Below are positions 43,990 through 53,470 of a stretch of 64,000 bases of DNA, piece after piece (the first letter of the stretch is position 1; each line of letters opens with the position of its first letter). This DNA comes from Paludifilum halophilum (GTDB lineage Bacteria; Bacillota; Bacilli; Thermoactinomycetales; DSM-45169), in NCBI RefSeq assembly GCF_002245355.1, contig NZ_NOWF01000002.1, positions 62,001 to 126,000 on the forward strand, given 5' to 3'. A model generated the notes under the pieces. The model worked only from the letters and a program-made list of their open reading frames with translations, ran no database searches and was not told the origin of the DNA. The translations under genes were made by a program, and so were the position numbers.

Positions 43990-44301
43990 TCATGTTTCGT
44001 CAAAATAGAGCATTTCGTCTATGGCCTCGGCAACTTGGTCCCATTCGGTGTCATCTTCAATATGTTCGATACGGCAGTTTTCTCCGGCACCCGTCACACG
44101 GAACACGTAAGCTTCCGGCTCCGTCACATCCGCCGCTTGTAAAACGGCATAATGCTTTCCGCCTAAATCCAACTCCCTAAGAATCCGGTAGCGGGTGTCG
44201 CGGTCGACGCCCTCCTCGTCCACAAGGATGATTTCCGCCCCCAGCTCCCGCTCAAGACGATCTAATTGTTTCGCCAACCGCTGATCCCGCTCCATCATCA
44301 A
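43990..44301 (-). CDS. DUF1292-family acidic protein, copy B
   Basis: A 103-residue acidic cytosolic protein. The middle has the DUF1292 pattern of an acidic GKHYAVLQ...EAYVFRV strand pair followed by IEDDTEWDQVAEAIDEML. It follows the other DUF1292 gene with an ATGA overlap, so the pair is a tandem duplication or a hetero-pair. The N-terminal 20 residues form a charged helix (RLAKQLDRLERELG). Function of the family is unknown. Confidence 0.8.
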   Translation of the reverse strand: MMMERDQRLAKQLDRLERELGAEIILVDEEGVDRDTRYRILRELDLGGKHYAVLQAADVTEPEAYVFRVTGAGENCRIEHIEDDTEWDQVAEAIDEMLYFDET

Positions 44302-44615
44302 CCCTCCGTTTTGTCTGCTTCGTCCATCTCCGTTTCCAGTGTTTGCAGAACCTCTTCAATCATATCCCATTCGCTTTCTTCCTCGATCGGAATGAGTGTG
44401 ATATTTTCCCCTTCCTCTTCGTAGCGAAAAGGATAAACCTCCTGCTCGTAGACTTCCTCCCCGTCCCCTTCCGGAATGTTCTCCAGAGGGGTTAATAGGA
44501 TATATTTCTGACCTTGATCCTGTTCGAAAGTATACAGAACCTCAAAGGTCTCCTGTTCCCCTTCGTCGTTACTGATTGTAATCGTTTCACGTGTAGATTG
44601 ATCCTGTTCAGCCAT
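44298..44615 (-). CDS. yrzB: DUF1292-family acidic protein, YrzB-like
   Basis: A 105-residue, strongly acidic protein: ITISNDEGEQETFEVLYTFE, GQKYILLTPL, VYPFRYEEEGENITLIPIEE, then EWDMIEEVLQTLE. YrzB of Bacillus has this form and this place after ruvX. The ATG at 44615 lies inside the end of ruvX (8-base overlap) and follows AAAGGAGGAAT, which decides it over the longer frame. Function unknown. Confidence 0.88.
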   Translation of the reverse strand: MAEQDQSTRETITISNDEGEQETFEVLYTFEQDQGQKYILLTPLENIPEGDGEEVYEQEVYPFRYEEEGENITLIPIEEESEWDMIEEVLQTLETEMDEADKTEG

Positions 44616-45033
44616 CTGTATTCCTCCTTTGTGCATCCAGATATCCTTGCAGAATCCAGGATGCCGCCATCTGATCGACAACCCTTCGCCGCTTTTTACG
44701 GCTCATATCCGCGGCGATCAGAGTCCGTTCCACCGCGACTGTAGACAGACGCTCATCCCAGAGTATCACAGGAAGATCAAAACGCTTCCGAATTTCTTCG
44801 GATAAAGCTTGACATGCTTTTCCACGGTCCCCGACGGAGCCGTCCATATTGCGGGGGAAGCCAATCACAATCGAATCCACTTCATATTTCTCGATCAGCT
44901 CTTCCAAACGGTCCATCCAATGGGAGTCCGTTCCGCGGGGGATCATCTCGATCCCCTGAGCGGTCCAGCCCATGGGGTCGCTGACGGCCACTCCGATCCT
45001 TTTTTCCCCTGCATCCAGTCCGATTACGCGCAT
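44608..45033 (-). CDS. ruvX: Holliday junction resolvase-like RuvX/YqgF
   Basis: A 141-residue RNase H-fold protein: MRVIGLDAGEKRIGVAVSD with the first catalytic Asp, IVIGFPRNMDGSVGDRG, and ILWDERLSTVAVERTL with the Asp-Glu pair, then KKRRRVVDQMAASWILQGYLD. The family processes pre-16S rRNA ends in Bacillus and related bacteria. Third gene of the alaS operon. Confidence 0.93.
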   Translation of the reverse strand: MRVIGLDAGEKRIGVAVSDPMGWTAQGIEMIPRGTDSHWMDRLEELIEKYEVDSIVIGFPRNMDGSVGDRGKACQALSEEIRKRFDLPVILWDERLSTVAVERTLIAADMSRKKRRRVVDQMAASWILQGYLDAQRRNTDG

Positions 45034-45101
45034 CGCTTCAACTCCTGCCCCCGGTTTCCCGTTCGTTCCCGGCCGTGCTTAGGGCGTAACTCAAACACAC
45101 C

Positions 45102-45362
45102 TTAATCGCGTTTTGAATCCAGAAATGTTCTCACCAGTTCCTCCAGCAATTCGTCCCGTTCGCACTTTCGAATGAGAGCGCGTGCATTATTGTGCCGTGG
45201 AATATAAGCAGGGTCTCCTGACTGGAGGTACCCGACCAGTTGATTGATCGGGTTGTACCCTTTTTCTTTCAGGGCATCACAGACAGTGAAAAGCACTTTC
45301 CGGGGACTGATTTCCTGCTCCTCTCCGCGAAAATTGAACTTCATCGTCTTATCCGAGGTCAT
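45102..45362 (-). CDS. IreB-family regulatory phosphoprotein
   Basis: An 86-residue protein (DUF965): [53 protein letters not shown] and [23 protein letters not shown], all typical. In Enterococcus IreB is phosphorylated on threonine by the PASTA kinase IreK; two Thr lie near the N-terminus here. AGAGGTG fixes the ATG at 45362. Between alaS and ruvX as in Bacillus. Confidence 0.92.
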   Translation of the reverse strand: MTSDKTMKFNFRGEEQEISPRKVLFTVCDALKEKGYNPINQLVGYLQSGDPAYIPRHNNARALIRKCERDELLEELVRTFLDSKRD

Positions 45363-45455
45363 GGTAAACACCTCTTTTCTATCTTTTGACCACTCTTTTC
45401 AACATCATTCGCTCTAGAAGGAATCATTCCCTCTATTTGTGGAATGACCGCGTGA

Positions 45456-48089
45456 TTACTGACTCGCCCCTTGATTCTTTACCGTTTCAAAAACGGACTG
45501 AAGCGCTTCTTCCAGCTTCTCTGGTTTTTTACCGCCGGCCTGAGCCATGTCGGGACGGCCCCCTCCTCCTCCTCCGCAACGGGAAGCGGCCTCTTTAACC
45601 AGTTTACCGGCATGTAGCCCTTTTTGAACATATGACTCGGAAACACTGGCTACCAGTTGAACTTTTTCACCATGAGCCGTACCGAGAACAATCACCCCTT
45701 CCGGAATCCGGTTCTTGAGATCATCCATCATCCGGCGCAGACTGTCCATATCCGGTGCATCCACCTGGGTGGCCAACACGGGAATTCCATCGACTTCTTC
45801 CACCTGTTCCGCCAAGCTCTGTCCTTCCAAGCGATTAATTCTGGAACGGAGGGAATCATTTTCCCGGGCAAGATCCTTGATCCGGGATTGCAACCCGTCA
45901 ATGCGTTCCGCCACTTCAGCGGGTCGCGTTTTTAAACGGTCGGCAATCCCTTGTAAGAGGTCGAGCTGCTCCTCTAAATAGCGGTAAGCGTGCCTTCCGG
46001 TAACCGCTTCAATACGGCGAATCCCGGATCCGATCCCGCTTTCGCCGACGATTTTAAACAAGCCGATTTCACTGGTTTGGTGAACATGGGTACCTCCACA
46101 CAATTCCAGACTATAGTCCCCGATCTGTACCACCCGGACATAATCGCTGTATTTCTCCCCGAAAAGAGCCATGGCTCCCATAGCCTTCGCTTCCGCCAAG
46201 GGTTTTACAAAGGTTTCCACTTCCGGATTGGACCAGATTTGGTGGTTGACCTTTTCCTCCACCTCCCGCTTCTGTTCCTCCGTCAGCGGTTCAATATGGG
46301 TAAAGTCAAAGCGGAGGCGTTCCGGCGCCACCAAAGAACCCGCCTGGTTGGCATGATCTCCGATCACTTCCTTCAACGCTTTATGCAGGAGGTGGGTCGC
46401 CGTGTGGTTTTTAACCACATCCTCCCGGATGGACTTGTCGATGAAGGCTTTCGCTTCATCTCCCTTGCGAATACTGCCCTCCTCCACTTTAACCGTATGG
46501 ACATGTTCCCCCCGCGGTCCTTTTTGAACATCCTGTACCCGCAACTCTCCTCGGGGGGTTGTGATCGTCCCCCGGTCCGCTACCTGTCCGCCGCTTTCCG
46601 CATAAAAAGGGGTCTCTTCCAGCAGAAGCAGGCAGGTTTCACCTTCACTCACCATATCGACCGGCTGATCTTGGTGAACCAAGGCGGCGATACGGGTATC
46701 GACGCTCCATGTAGTATACCCGACAAAACGGGTTTCTACGCCGAGGTCAGCAAGAGCTCCCCCTTGAACTTTCATACTGTCGACTTCCTGCCGGGCCCCC
46801 CGTGCTCGCTCCCGCTGTCGGGCCATAGCTTGATCAAATCCTTGCCGGTCCACAGTCAAACCGTTTTCTTTGGCAAAATCCTCCGTCAGATCCAGAGGAA
46901 ACCCATAGGTATCATAAAGCGTAAATGCATCCTGACCGGGGATTCGCTCCCGGCCTTCCGCCTTGAGTCGGTTGACCAGTTCCTCCAAGATGGAAAGCCC
47001 TTCGGACAACGTTTCCAAAAAGCGTTCCTCTTCCCCTTGAATCACCTTTTGAATAAAATTTTTTCTCTGAGCCGGCTCCGGATAGAATTCCTTCATGATA
47101 TCCGCCACCACTCCGGTCAGCCGATACAGAAATGCCCGTTCAATCCCCAGGATTTGAGCGTAACGGACGGCCCGACGCAACAGCCGTCGCAGAACATAGC
47201 CCCGTCCTTCGTTGGAAGGAACAACCCCGTCGCCGATGGCGAAGACAAGCGTACGGACGTGATCAGCGATCACTTTCAAGGCGATATCGGTCTCCCGGTC
47301 TTCCCCGTAACGAACGCCCGCTTCCTTACAGGTCGCCTCGATGATCGGCCGGAACAAGTCCGTATCAAAGTTGGTCGCCACATCCTGCATCACCGACGCC
47401 ATTCGTTCCAGGCCCATCCCGGTATCGATGTTCTTTTCAGGCAAGGGTGTGTAGGAACCGTCGGGATTGTGATTATACTGCGAGAAAACCAGATTCCAGA
47501 TTTCCAGGTAGCGCTCGTTTTCCCCTCCGGGATAACATTCCGGATCGGAGGGATCGCAGAGGTGTTTTCCGCGGTCGTAAAAAATCTCCGTGTTGGGCCC
47601 GCTGGGTCCCTCGCCGATATCCCAGAAGTTCTCCTCCAATTTGATAATCCGGTCTTCGGGGATTCCGACCTGCTCGTGCCAGATACGATAAGCTTCATCA
47701 TCTTCCGGATGAACCGTCACCGAGAGGCGCTCCGGGTTCATCCCCATCCAATCGGGATGAGTCAGAAACTCCCAGGCCCAAAGGATCGCCTCCTCCTTGA
47801 AATAATCCCCGATGGAGAAGTTGCCCAACATCTCGAAAAAAGTCTGGTGCCGGGCGGTATAGCCTACATTTTCAATATCGTTGGTGCGAATCGACTTTTG
47901 AGCATTCACAATACGCGGGTTATCCGGTTTGACCCGCCCGTCGAAATACTTTTTCAGGGTGGCCACCCCGCTGTTAATCCACAATAGCGTGGGGTCATCC
48001 ACCGGGACCAGCGAGGCACTCGGCTCGATCCGGTGTCCCTTTCCTTTGAAAAAATCCAAGTACTTTTGCCGTATCTCGTTTCCTTTCAC
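45456..48089 (-). CDS. alaS: Alanyl-tRNA synthetase
   Basis: Charges tRNA-Ala; 877 residues. Catalytic core motifs are [49 protein letters not shown] and [16 protein letters not shown]. The editing domain carries [27 protein letters not shown] and a Cys-His zinc set. The C-terminal C-Ala part ends [28 protein letters not shown] 48089 after AGGGGAGG is the start; a TTG-like extension to 48125 would run into the leader terminator. First gene of the operon, under a T-box leader. Confidence 0.96.
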   Translation of the reverse strand: MKGNEIRQKYLDFFKGKGHRIEPSASLVPVDDPTLLWINSGVATLKKYFDGRVKPDNPRIVNAQKSIRTNDIENVGYTARHQTFFEMLGNFSIGDYFKEEAILWAWEFLTHPDWMGMNPERLSVTVHPEDDEAYRIWHEQVGIPEDRIIKLEENFWDIGEGPSGPNTEIFYDRGKHLCDPSDPECYPGGENERYLEIWNLVFSQYNHNPDGSYTPLPEKNIDTGMGLERMASVMQDVATNFDTDLFRPIIEATCKEAGVRYGEDRETDIALKVIADHVRTLVFAIGDGVVPSNEGRGYVLRRLLRRAVRYAQILGIERAFLYRLTGVVADIMKEFYPEPAQRKNFIQKVIQGEEERFLETLSEGLSILEELVNRLKAEGRERIPGQDAFTLYDTYGFPLDLTEDFAKENGLTVDRQGFDQAMARQRERARGARQEVDSMKVQGGALADLGVETRFVGYTTWSVDTRIAALVHQDQPVDMVSEGETCLLLLEETPFYAESGGQVADRGTITTPRGELRVQDVQKGPRGEHVHTVKVEEGSIRKGDEAKAFIDKSIREDVVKNHTATHLLHKALKEVIGDHANQAGSLVAPERLRFDFTHIEPLTEEQKREVEEKVNHQIWSNPEVETFVKPLAEAKAMGAMALFGEKYSDYVRVVQIGDYSLELCGGTHVHQTSEIGLFKIVGESGIGSGIRRIEAVTGRHAYRYLEEQLDLLQGIADRLKTRPAEVAERIDGLQSRIKDLARENDSLRSRINRLEGQSLAEQVEEVDGIPVLATQVDAPDMDSLRRMMDDLKNRIPEGVIVLGTAHGEKVQLVASVSESYVQKGLHAGKLVKEAASRCGGGGGGRPDMAQAGGKKPEKLEEALQSVFETVKNQGASQ

Positions 48090-48126
48090 ACTGATCCTCC
48101 CCTTATCGGTCACTTTTCCTTCCAAA

Positions 48127-48400
48127 CAAAAAACCCTTCCTTGCCCCTTCCAGGGACGAGAAAGGTTCCCGCGGTACCACCCCAGTTACCCTTCGCTAAC
48201 CGTAAATCCGGTCGGCCGAAGGGTCACTTCGTCTGCATAACGGGGACATTCCCCGGCGGGCTCTTCACCCGCACTCAGAAACTGGCTTTCCACCGGCTGT
48301 ATCCGTGAAAGGCCTTTCAGCCCGGGGGCCTGACTCTCTGTCGGGAGCCGGTGTACTTCGGTTTCCTCATCGTGTTTTTTTATGGGGACAATCGGTTTTC
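48127..48400 (-). promoter_or_regulatory. T-box leader (tRNA-Ala) with terminator
   Basis: The minus strand contains the antiterminator sequence GGGTGGTACCGCGGG (T-box), whose ACC bulge pairs with the acceptor end of uncharged tRNA. It is preceded by a long stem I region and followed by a competing terminator, CCTTTCTCGTCCCT paired with AGGGGCAAGGAAGG, and TTTTTT at 48127-48132. It should raise alaS expression when alanyl-tRNA is low. I did not place the specifier codon with certainty. Confidence 0.92.
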
Positions 48401-48413
48401 TTCGGTATTCGTT

Positions 48414-48442
48414 ATTATACTACGAATCCGGCAGGGTTTAAA
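48414..48442 (-). promoter_or_regulatory. Promoter of the alaS operon
   Basis: TTTAAA (48437-48442), 17 bases, TATAAT (48414-48419) on the minus strand, just ahead of the T-box leader. Confidence 0.7.
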
Positions 48443-48458
48443 CCTTTGGTTGCCACGG

Positions 48459-49526
48459 TTAGGTCTTCCGGATGTAATGACGTAGTGCGTGTTCCATAAT
48501 CACCTTGGCTGCTGCAAAAAAGGGCACTGCCAGGATCAACCCCAGGATCCCGCCCAGTTCGCCTCCGACCAACAGCGCAAAAATGATGAACAGAGGATGC
48601 ATATGCAGGGTTCGACCGACGATCTGAGGCGATAATATATTTCCCTCCACGACTTGAACCACCATGTTAACCAGAATCACCGCAATCACCATCTGCTTGG
48701 AAATCGACAAAGCGACCAAAACAGCAGGGATGGCTCCGAAAAAGGGTCCCAGATACGGAATGACATTGAATATACCGACCAGAGCGGCAAGGAGAAAAGC
48801 ATAGGGCAGACCGATGATCAAATAGCCGATATAAGCTAAAATCCCGACCGCGAGACAGACCAAAAGCTGCCCCCGTATATAGTTGCCCAGTGCTTCATCC
48901 ACATCCCGAAACATACGGAGCACTTCTTTGCGGCGTCTGACGGGCAATAGAGTGATCAATGTTTTCTCGATCACATGAACATCTTTCAGCATGTAAAAAG
49001 CCAGAAAAGGAACGATGACTGCCACAAAAAGCTGATTTAAAGTGGACCCCAATGTACTCATCAAGTTCCCGACTCCGTCGGTCACCGTTGTCTCCATCCG
49101 GTCCAATGATTTCTCGATACCCTCCCGGACACTCGGCGGCAAGGAGTCCTTGTTGTCGTTATACTGTTCGATCCAGGATTGAACTCGTTCGTTCCACTGC
49201 GGAAAATGTTCGGATAGTTCCTCCAGTTGGGTGTGAAACAGCGGAACCAAATTAATCAAAACAATAGTGATCGCAGTGATGAAAAGCGTATAAATCAGCA
49301 AAACGGCGAGGGATCGAGGTACGGAATGGTTGCTCAGCAAAGTAACGATGGGATTGAGCAGGTACGAGATAATCACAGCCACTAAAAACGGACCCAGAAC
49401 CGCTTTAAAAAATAAAAACAACGTTCGTAGCAGCGGTTCGATCTGAACCAGTAAGAACAGAATTCCCAAGAGAATGAGGATCAACAATGCCCCGCTCAGC
49501 AGCCTATTTTGCGTCAGCCGCTCCAT
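48459..49526 (-). CDS. AI-2E family membrane protein (YrrI-like)
   Basis: A 355-residue integral membrane protein with eight hydrophobic segments. The family signature is in the middle: FLAFYMLKD, VDEALGNYIRGQLLVCLAVGILAYIG, GIFNVIPYLGPFFGAIPAVLVAL and a final GGELGGILGLILAVPFFAAAKVI. Members include TqsA and Na+/H+ antiporter-like proteins; the substrate is unknown here. GGGGGAGGTGGGATCG fixes ATG 49526. It precedes alaS as in Bacillus. Confidence 0.9.
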   Translation of the reverse strand: MERLTQNRLLSGALLILILLGILFLLVQIEPLLRTLFLFFKAVLGPFLVAVIISYLLNPIVTLLSNHSVPRSLAVLLIYTLFITAITIVLINLVPLFHTQLEELSEHFPQWNERVQSWIEQYNDNKDSLPPSVREGIEKSLDRMETTVTDGVGNLMSTLGSTLNQLFVAVIVPFLAFYMLKDVHVIEKTLITLLPVRRRKEVLRMFRDVDEALGNYIRGQLLVCLAVGILAYIGYLIIGLPYAFLLAALVGIFNVIPYLGPFFGAIPAVLVALSISKQMVIAVILVNMVVQVVEGNILSPQIVGRTLHMHPLFIIFALLVGGELGGILGLILAVPFFAAAKVIMEHALRHYIRKT

Positions 49527-49735
49527 CGATCCCACCTCCCCCGGGAGCTTGTCACTGTCAGTATATGTACGTTGAACGACCTTTAGCCGATAAAAATCAA
49601 TTTTTGCAGAGTTCTCATCTTGACAGACTTGACATTCGGTAAGCATAATTTACGATACTTGAACTTTTTTAAACCAATTATTTGTAATCGTTTCCCTTTT
49701 TATTTTGAAACGACAGTGATCCTTGGAGGGGCCAT

Positions 49736-49864
49736 ATGAACCGGGTAGTTACCATCGCCTGTCGTTGCGGAAATGTATTTCTGATTTCCGAAGACCTCTA
49801 TTTTCACAAACCGGAATATCATCTTTGTCCATCATGCAAAAGACCCATTCAACAACCCGAATGA
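49736..49864 (+). CDS. 42-residue zinc-ribbon protein
   Basis: The plus strand encodes MNRVVTIACRCGNVFLISED, then PEYHLCPSCKRPIQQPE: two knuckles, CRC and CPSC, spaced about 20 residues, as in rubredoxin-like or RNA-polymerase-associated zinc ribbons. TTGGAGGGG lies five bases before the ATG, and a strong hairpin follows at 49868-49903. It is below the length most gene finders keep. No named family is recognised. Confidence 0.6.
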   Translation: MNRVVTIACRCGNVFLISEDLYFHKPEYHLCPSCKRPIQQPE

Positions 49865-49867
49865 AAC

Positions 49868-49903
49868 AACCCATTCCCCGGGCCGGAGCCCGGGAAATGG
49901 GTC
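49868..49903. terminator. Long GC-rich hairpin between convergent small genes
   Basis: ACCCATTCCCCGGGC (49869-49883) pairs with GCCCGGGAAATGGGT (49888-49902), four-base loop. T-rich tails are weak on plus (CTTGGGG) and better on minus (TGTTTC). It separates the 42-residue gene from the gene at 49941. Confidence 0.65.
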
Positions 49904-49940
49904 TTGGGGAAATGGGTACGGCTTTCGGAAATCAAACGGG

Positions 49941-50180
49941 TCAGCGCACCAAGCGGCGGATCAATCTCCGTCCAAAAGCCATGGAAGCGATACGACCCAA
50001 AGTCAAGTGGAGTCCGGCTTTCCTCATCCACCGCGGCTGTTTGATCCGCCCTGCGGCTCTCCCGGCCATCAACCGGTTCAGCCAAGTTCGGGTCCCGCGG
50101 CGGTTGCGGCTTAGCAGCCAAGCGACGGCGGAACCGACAAGCAGCAGGATGGAAACGGTCGATCTTCGTTTCAAGGGCAT
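49941..50180 (-). CDS. Small basic membrane protein, unknown function
   Basis: About 79 residues: MPLKRRSTVSILLLVGSAVAW gives one membrane helix after a basic start, then a long tail with 15 or more Arg/Lys, among them RKAGLHLTLGRIASMAFGRRL. GAAGGGGG precedes ATG 50180 (3 bases) or TTG 50174 (8 bases); the latter spacing is better. It lies next to a zinc-ribbon gene on the same strand. The basic tail could bind lipid head groups or nucleic acid; nothing more specific can be said. Confidence 0.6.
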   Translation of the reverse strand: MPLKRRSTVSILLLVGSAVAWLLSRNRRGTRTWLNRLMAGRAAGRIKQPRWMRKAGLHLTLGRIASMAFGRRLIRRLVR

Positions 50181-50197
50181 TTCCCCCTTCACAGATA

Positions 50198-50398
50198 TCA
50201 CATGGATATCGAATCGCGGCCTTGATCCAAAAACAGATCGTCTAAAGAACTCAGGCTGCCATCTTCCTCCACTTGATACACGGAGGATATATGGCCGTCG
50301 GAGGTAATCGACAGCTCAATAAAACAACCCCAGCAGTAATACTGGTTGGTACCTACTTTACCCAAGTCATGGGTGTTACAGTTGGGACAGCGAAGCAT
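50198..50398 (-). CDS. Small zinc-ribbon protein, unknown function
   Basis: A 66-residue protein with CPNC (residues 4-7) and CWGC (22-25) knuckles: MLRCPNCNTHDLGKVGTNQY then CWGCFIELSI, followed by an acidic tail with DDLFLDQGRDSISM. The pattern is that of short zinc ribbons found near yrrD in Bacillales. AAGGTAGGGAAGAG precedes the ATG. In line with the PRC-barrel and recD2 genes on the minus strand. Confidence 0.75.
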   Translation of the reverse strand: MLRCPNCNTHDLGKVGTNQYYCWGCFIELSITSDGHISSVYQVEEDGSLSSLDDLFLDQGRDSISM

Positions 50399-50414
50399 CG
50401 TCTCTTCCCTACCT

Positions 50415-50918
50415 TTATCTGACGTCCTGGATGAACTCTCCCTCGGAAGGAGCGATCAGCACATCTTCCCCCCAGTTCAACGGAGAAAGCGGGTGGTACA
50501 CTTTCCGACCCTGTCGCAGATCATTAAAAAATCCTTCGGAGAGCTCGTACCCCATCAGGATTCCCATTTTTTCCATGAAATAGACGTCTTCGACCATCCC
50601 CAACTCCCGACCGTCGGACATCATGACCGGACGTCCCTTCAATCTCCGGCGGCCGGTTAACAAACCAGTCCATCGGCTTTGTTCGTCATTCAGGGAAAGG
50701 ACGTCTTCTTCGCTGTCCAGGATAATGGCATCTTCACCCATGGATCGAATCCGTTCGTACGGAACATACCGCCCGCGCCGCACCCATCCCCCATTTTCCA
50801 GCAAGACGCCGCGAAAGCGCTGCCGGTCGTCAAACAGGAGGTCACGTACTCTGCCCAACTGTTTGCCCGTCTTAACATGAATCACCGGAAGGCCGATCAG
50901 GTCCTGTGACTTGCGCAA
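50415..50918 (-). CDS. PRC-barrel domain protein (YrrD-like)
   Basis: A 167-residue protein with two PRC-barrel halves: MRKSQDLIGLPVIHVKTGKQ and LGRVRDLLFDDRQRFRGVLLE, then LKGRPVMMSDGRELGMVEDV and YFMEKMGILMGYELSEGFF. The barrel is named for its presence in photosynthetic reaction centres and RimM; YrrD is of unknown role but sits beside recD2 in Bacillus too. GGAGTGATG lies before the ATG. Confidence 0.88.
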   Translation of the reverse strand: MRKSQDLIGLPVIHVKTGKQLGRVRDLLFDDRQRFRGVLLENGGWVRRGRYVPYERIRSMGEDAIILDSEEDVLSLNDEQSRWTGLLTGRRRLKGRPVMMSDGRELGMVEDVYFMEKMGILMGYELSEGFFNDLRQGRKVYHPLSPLNWGEDVLIAPSEGEFIQDVR

Positions 50919-50982
50919 GGAACATCACTCCTTCCGCTTCCCTTAGTATGGGCTTCGTATCGTCCTCCATCCTGGGGGATCC

Positions 50983-53238
50983 TTACCATTCAGCCTGGAT
51001 CAGGTCCACCAGTTGACTATTGCGTTCCTCCCGTTCCTTCCTTTTCATTCCGAATTCCAGCGCTTCCTCTTCACCACAAAGGATCAGATAGGACTGGCTT
51101 CGGGTAATCCCGGTATAGATCAGATTTTTCTGCAGCATCCGGCGATACGCCATCAACAAAGGAAAAATGACGATCGCGAACTCAGAGCCCTGGGCCTTAT
51201 GTACGGAACAGGCGTAGGCCAAGGATATCTGATTCAGTTGATTCCGTTTATAGGGTACCTCCCGGCGATCGAACTGTACCCAGAGAACCGGCTCGTCCTT
51301 GTGAGCATCCTCATCGATCGCGACGATTTGCCCCATGTCGCCGTTGTATATCGGATGTTCGGTATGGTTGACCAACTGCAATACTTTATCCTTCAGCCGA
51401 AAAGTCGTTTCGCCGAAGGAGATCTCTTTTTGATCCGGTCGGGAAGGATTAACCGCCTTCTGAATCTCCTCATTGATCCGATGTACCCCGGCAGGCCCTT
51501 TATAGATCGGTGCCAGCACTTGTATGTCAAACAGGGTATACCCCCGATTCAATGCGTTGGTCACCGTCTGAAGAATAACACTGATTGCTTGATCCCGCTT
51601 ACAGGAGAAAAAACGGCGGTCGGTTTTCGGTTCTTTCAAGTCCTGCGGCAGTTCTCCGCTTTTCAGAGAATGGGCCAATTGAATTATGGAAGAACCTTCT
51701 TCCTGGCGAAAGATATTGGTCAATTCCACTCTCGGAATCGACTTCACTTGAAGCAGATGATGAAGCACCTTACCCGGCCCGACAGAGGGCAGTTGATCGT
51801 CATCACCCACCAGGATCACCTGCATTCCTCTGGGTACTGCCCGAAACAGCTGATTGGCCAGCCAGATGTCCAACATGGATACCTCATCCACGATCAGAAG
51901 CGATCCCTCGATCGGATGGTCCGTATCCCGTTCGAAAAAATCCCCTTTCCATCCCAGCAAACGGTGAATCGTCGTTGCCGGCATGCCCGTCGCCTCGGAC
52001 ATCCGTTTGGCCGCTCGCCCGGTCGGTGCCGCCAGGCGAATGGGATACGGTTTTTCCGATGCTTCGTAAGCCGCCGGATCCAGGGAACACTCATTCAGTT
52101 TGGCAAAAAGGTGACAAATTCCCTGGATAACTGTCGTTTTTCCCGTTCCCGGTCCCCCGGTCAAAATCATCACCGGGGAATCGATGGCCTTCGTCATCGC
52201 TTCCCGCTGCCGTTCGGCATAAGCCACCTGAAGCTCTTCCTCCACTTCCCCCACCGCTTTGTACAGCTCGTGAGCGGGAGTCGGGTCCACTTCCCAATCC
52301 AACCATTGCCTTACGCGGACCGCTACACCGTATTCCGCGTAATAAAGGGAAGGAAGGTAATACTTTCCGTGATCCTCGATTAAACGTTCCTCCAAAACCA
52401 TCTGTTCCAGATATTCCTCCCGCTGATCGCTGGGGAAAAGATCCTCAGACTCGGTTTGAAGCAGGGCATTCACCTGTTGATGAAGCTCCTCCGCTGTCAC
52501 GTAAACGTGCCCCTGAGACAGAGAAGCCTCCCGCACAGCAAATAAAGCCGCCGCTTGATACCGTTCCGGTGCATCCGGCTCAATTCCCGATTTTCTCGCG
52601 ATTTCATCGGCTCGCCGAAATCCGACTCCCTCCACTTCATCGATTAATCGATAAGGGTTTTCCCGGATCACATCCATCGTCGCATCCTTGTACGCTTGGA
52701 CCACTTTCAAGGCGATCGCCGGTCCCAAGCCGAACTGATACAAAAAGACCATGGCCTGTTCCAAGGCTCGATGTTCTTGCAAGCTGTCGGCGATCGTCTG
52801 AGCCCGCGCCTCGTTGACTCCCGGCACTTCCGCCAGCAGCCCGGGATCCCGCGATGCTTTCCATAGCGCATCGGGCCCCAGGTGATCCACGATTTTCTCC
52901 GCCGTTTTCTTTCCTACGCCGGGGAAGAGACCGCTGGAAAGATATTTGGCCACCGCTTCCCGGGACCGGGGCAACTCTTTTTTCACATGATGGACTCGGT
53001 ATTGTTTCCCATAGCGGGGATGCTCCTTCCACTCCCCATAACAGACCACCCATTCGTCGGGGTGGGGGCGCAACATATTCCCCACCACCACCACTTCATC
53101 CGTATCCAGGGTCTCGCTGGACTCCGACACCTGCATCAGAAAAACACCGAACTGGTTTTCTTCGTTATAAAAAATCTCCTGAACGAAGGACCCTTTTAAA
53201 TAACCTTCGTCAAAGAGGTTCAGACCGGGTTGTTCCAT
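50983..53238 (-). CDS. recD2: ATP-dependent RecD2-type DNA helicase
   Basis: 5'-3' superfamily 1B helicase of 751 residues acting in repair and replication-fork upkeep. The N-terminal OB-like and helix-hairpin-helix part (FPGVGKKTAEKIVDHLG, EVPGVNEARAQTIAD) precedes Walker A ILTGGPGTGKTTVIQ. Further motors are LAAPTGRAAKRMSE, LLIVDEVSMLDIWL, ILVGDDDQLPSVGPG and AYACSVHKAQGSEFAIVI (motif V/VI), ending in YTGITRSQSYLILCG. AGAGGTG precedes the ATG. Known as YrrC in Bacillus. Confidence 0.95.
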   Translation of the reverse strand: MEQPGLNLFDEGYLKGSFVQEIFYNEENQFGVFLMQVSESSETLDTDEVVVVGNMLRPHPDEWVVCYGEWKEHPRYGKQYRVHHVKKELPRSREAVAKYLSSGLFPGVGKKTAEKIVDHLGPDALWKASRDPGLLAEVPGVNEARAQTIADSLQEHRALEQAMVFLYQFGLGPAIALKVVQAYKDATMDVIRENPYRLIDEVEGVGFRRADEIARKSGIEPDAPERYQAAALFAVREASLSQGHVYVTAEELHQQVNALLQTESEDLFPSDQREEYLEQMVLEERLIEDHGKYYLPSLYYAEYGVAVRVRQWLDWEVDPTPAHELYKAVGEVEEELQVAYAERQREAMTKAIDSPVMILTGGPGTGKTTVIQGICHLFAKLNECSLDPAAYEASEKPYPIRLAAPTGRAAKRMSEATGMPATTIHRLLGWKGDFFERDTDHPIEGSLLIVDEVSMLDIWLANQLFRAVPRGMQVILVGDDDQLPSVGPGKVLHHLLQVKSIPRVELTNIFRQEEGSSIIQLAHSLKSGELPQDLKEPKTDRRFFSCKRDQAISVILQTVTNALNRGYTLFDIQVLAPIYKGPAGVHRINEEIQKAVNPSRPDQKEISFGETTFRLKDKVLQLVNHTEHPIYNGDMGQIVAIDEDAHKDEPVLWVQFDRREVPYKRNQLNQISLAYACSVHKAQGSEFAIVIFPLLMAYRRMLQKNLIYTGITRSQSYLILCGEEEALEFGMKRKEREERNSQLVDLIQAEW

Positions 53239-53470
53239 CTGCTAAGCACCTCTACCGATCCTGTGTTCTCCTCTCAGTATAGACGCAAATGAAAATCAAC
53301 GCCAGATGAAACCACCGTCATCGGAAAAATCCTCCCCTGAAAGCTGTCGAGGCTCCTCTCCAACACACTTATCCCGCGATTTTTAAAAATACGGGCCCAA
53401 TCATTTGACAACAGAACTTGAACGTAATAATATATTTTTACGAAACATATCAGTTGTATGGAGTGTCTTG

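Noticed and set aside
45990-47987. 665-codon plus-strand ORF opposite alaS
   Set aside because: Exact antisense of a certain gene; long shadow frames are common at this GC content.
51013-52383. 456-codon plus-strand ORF opposite recD2
   Set aside because: Antisense shadow of helicase motifs.
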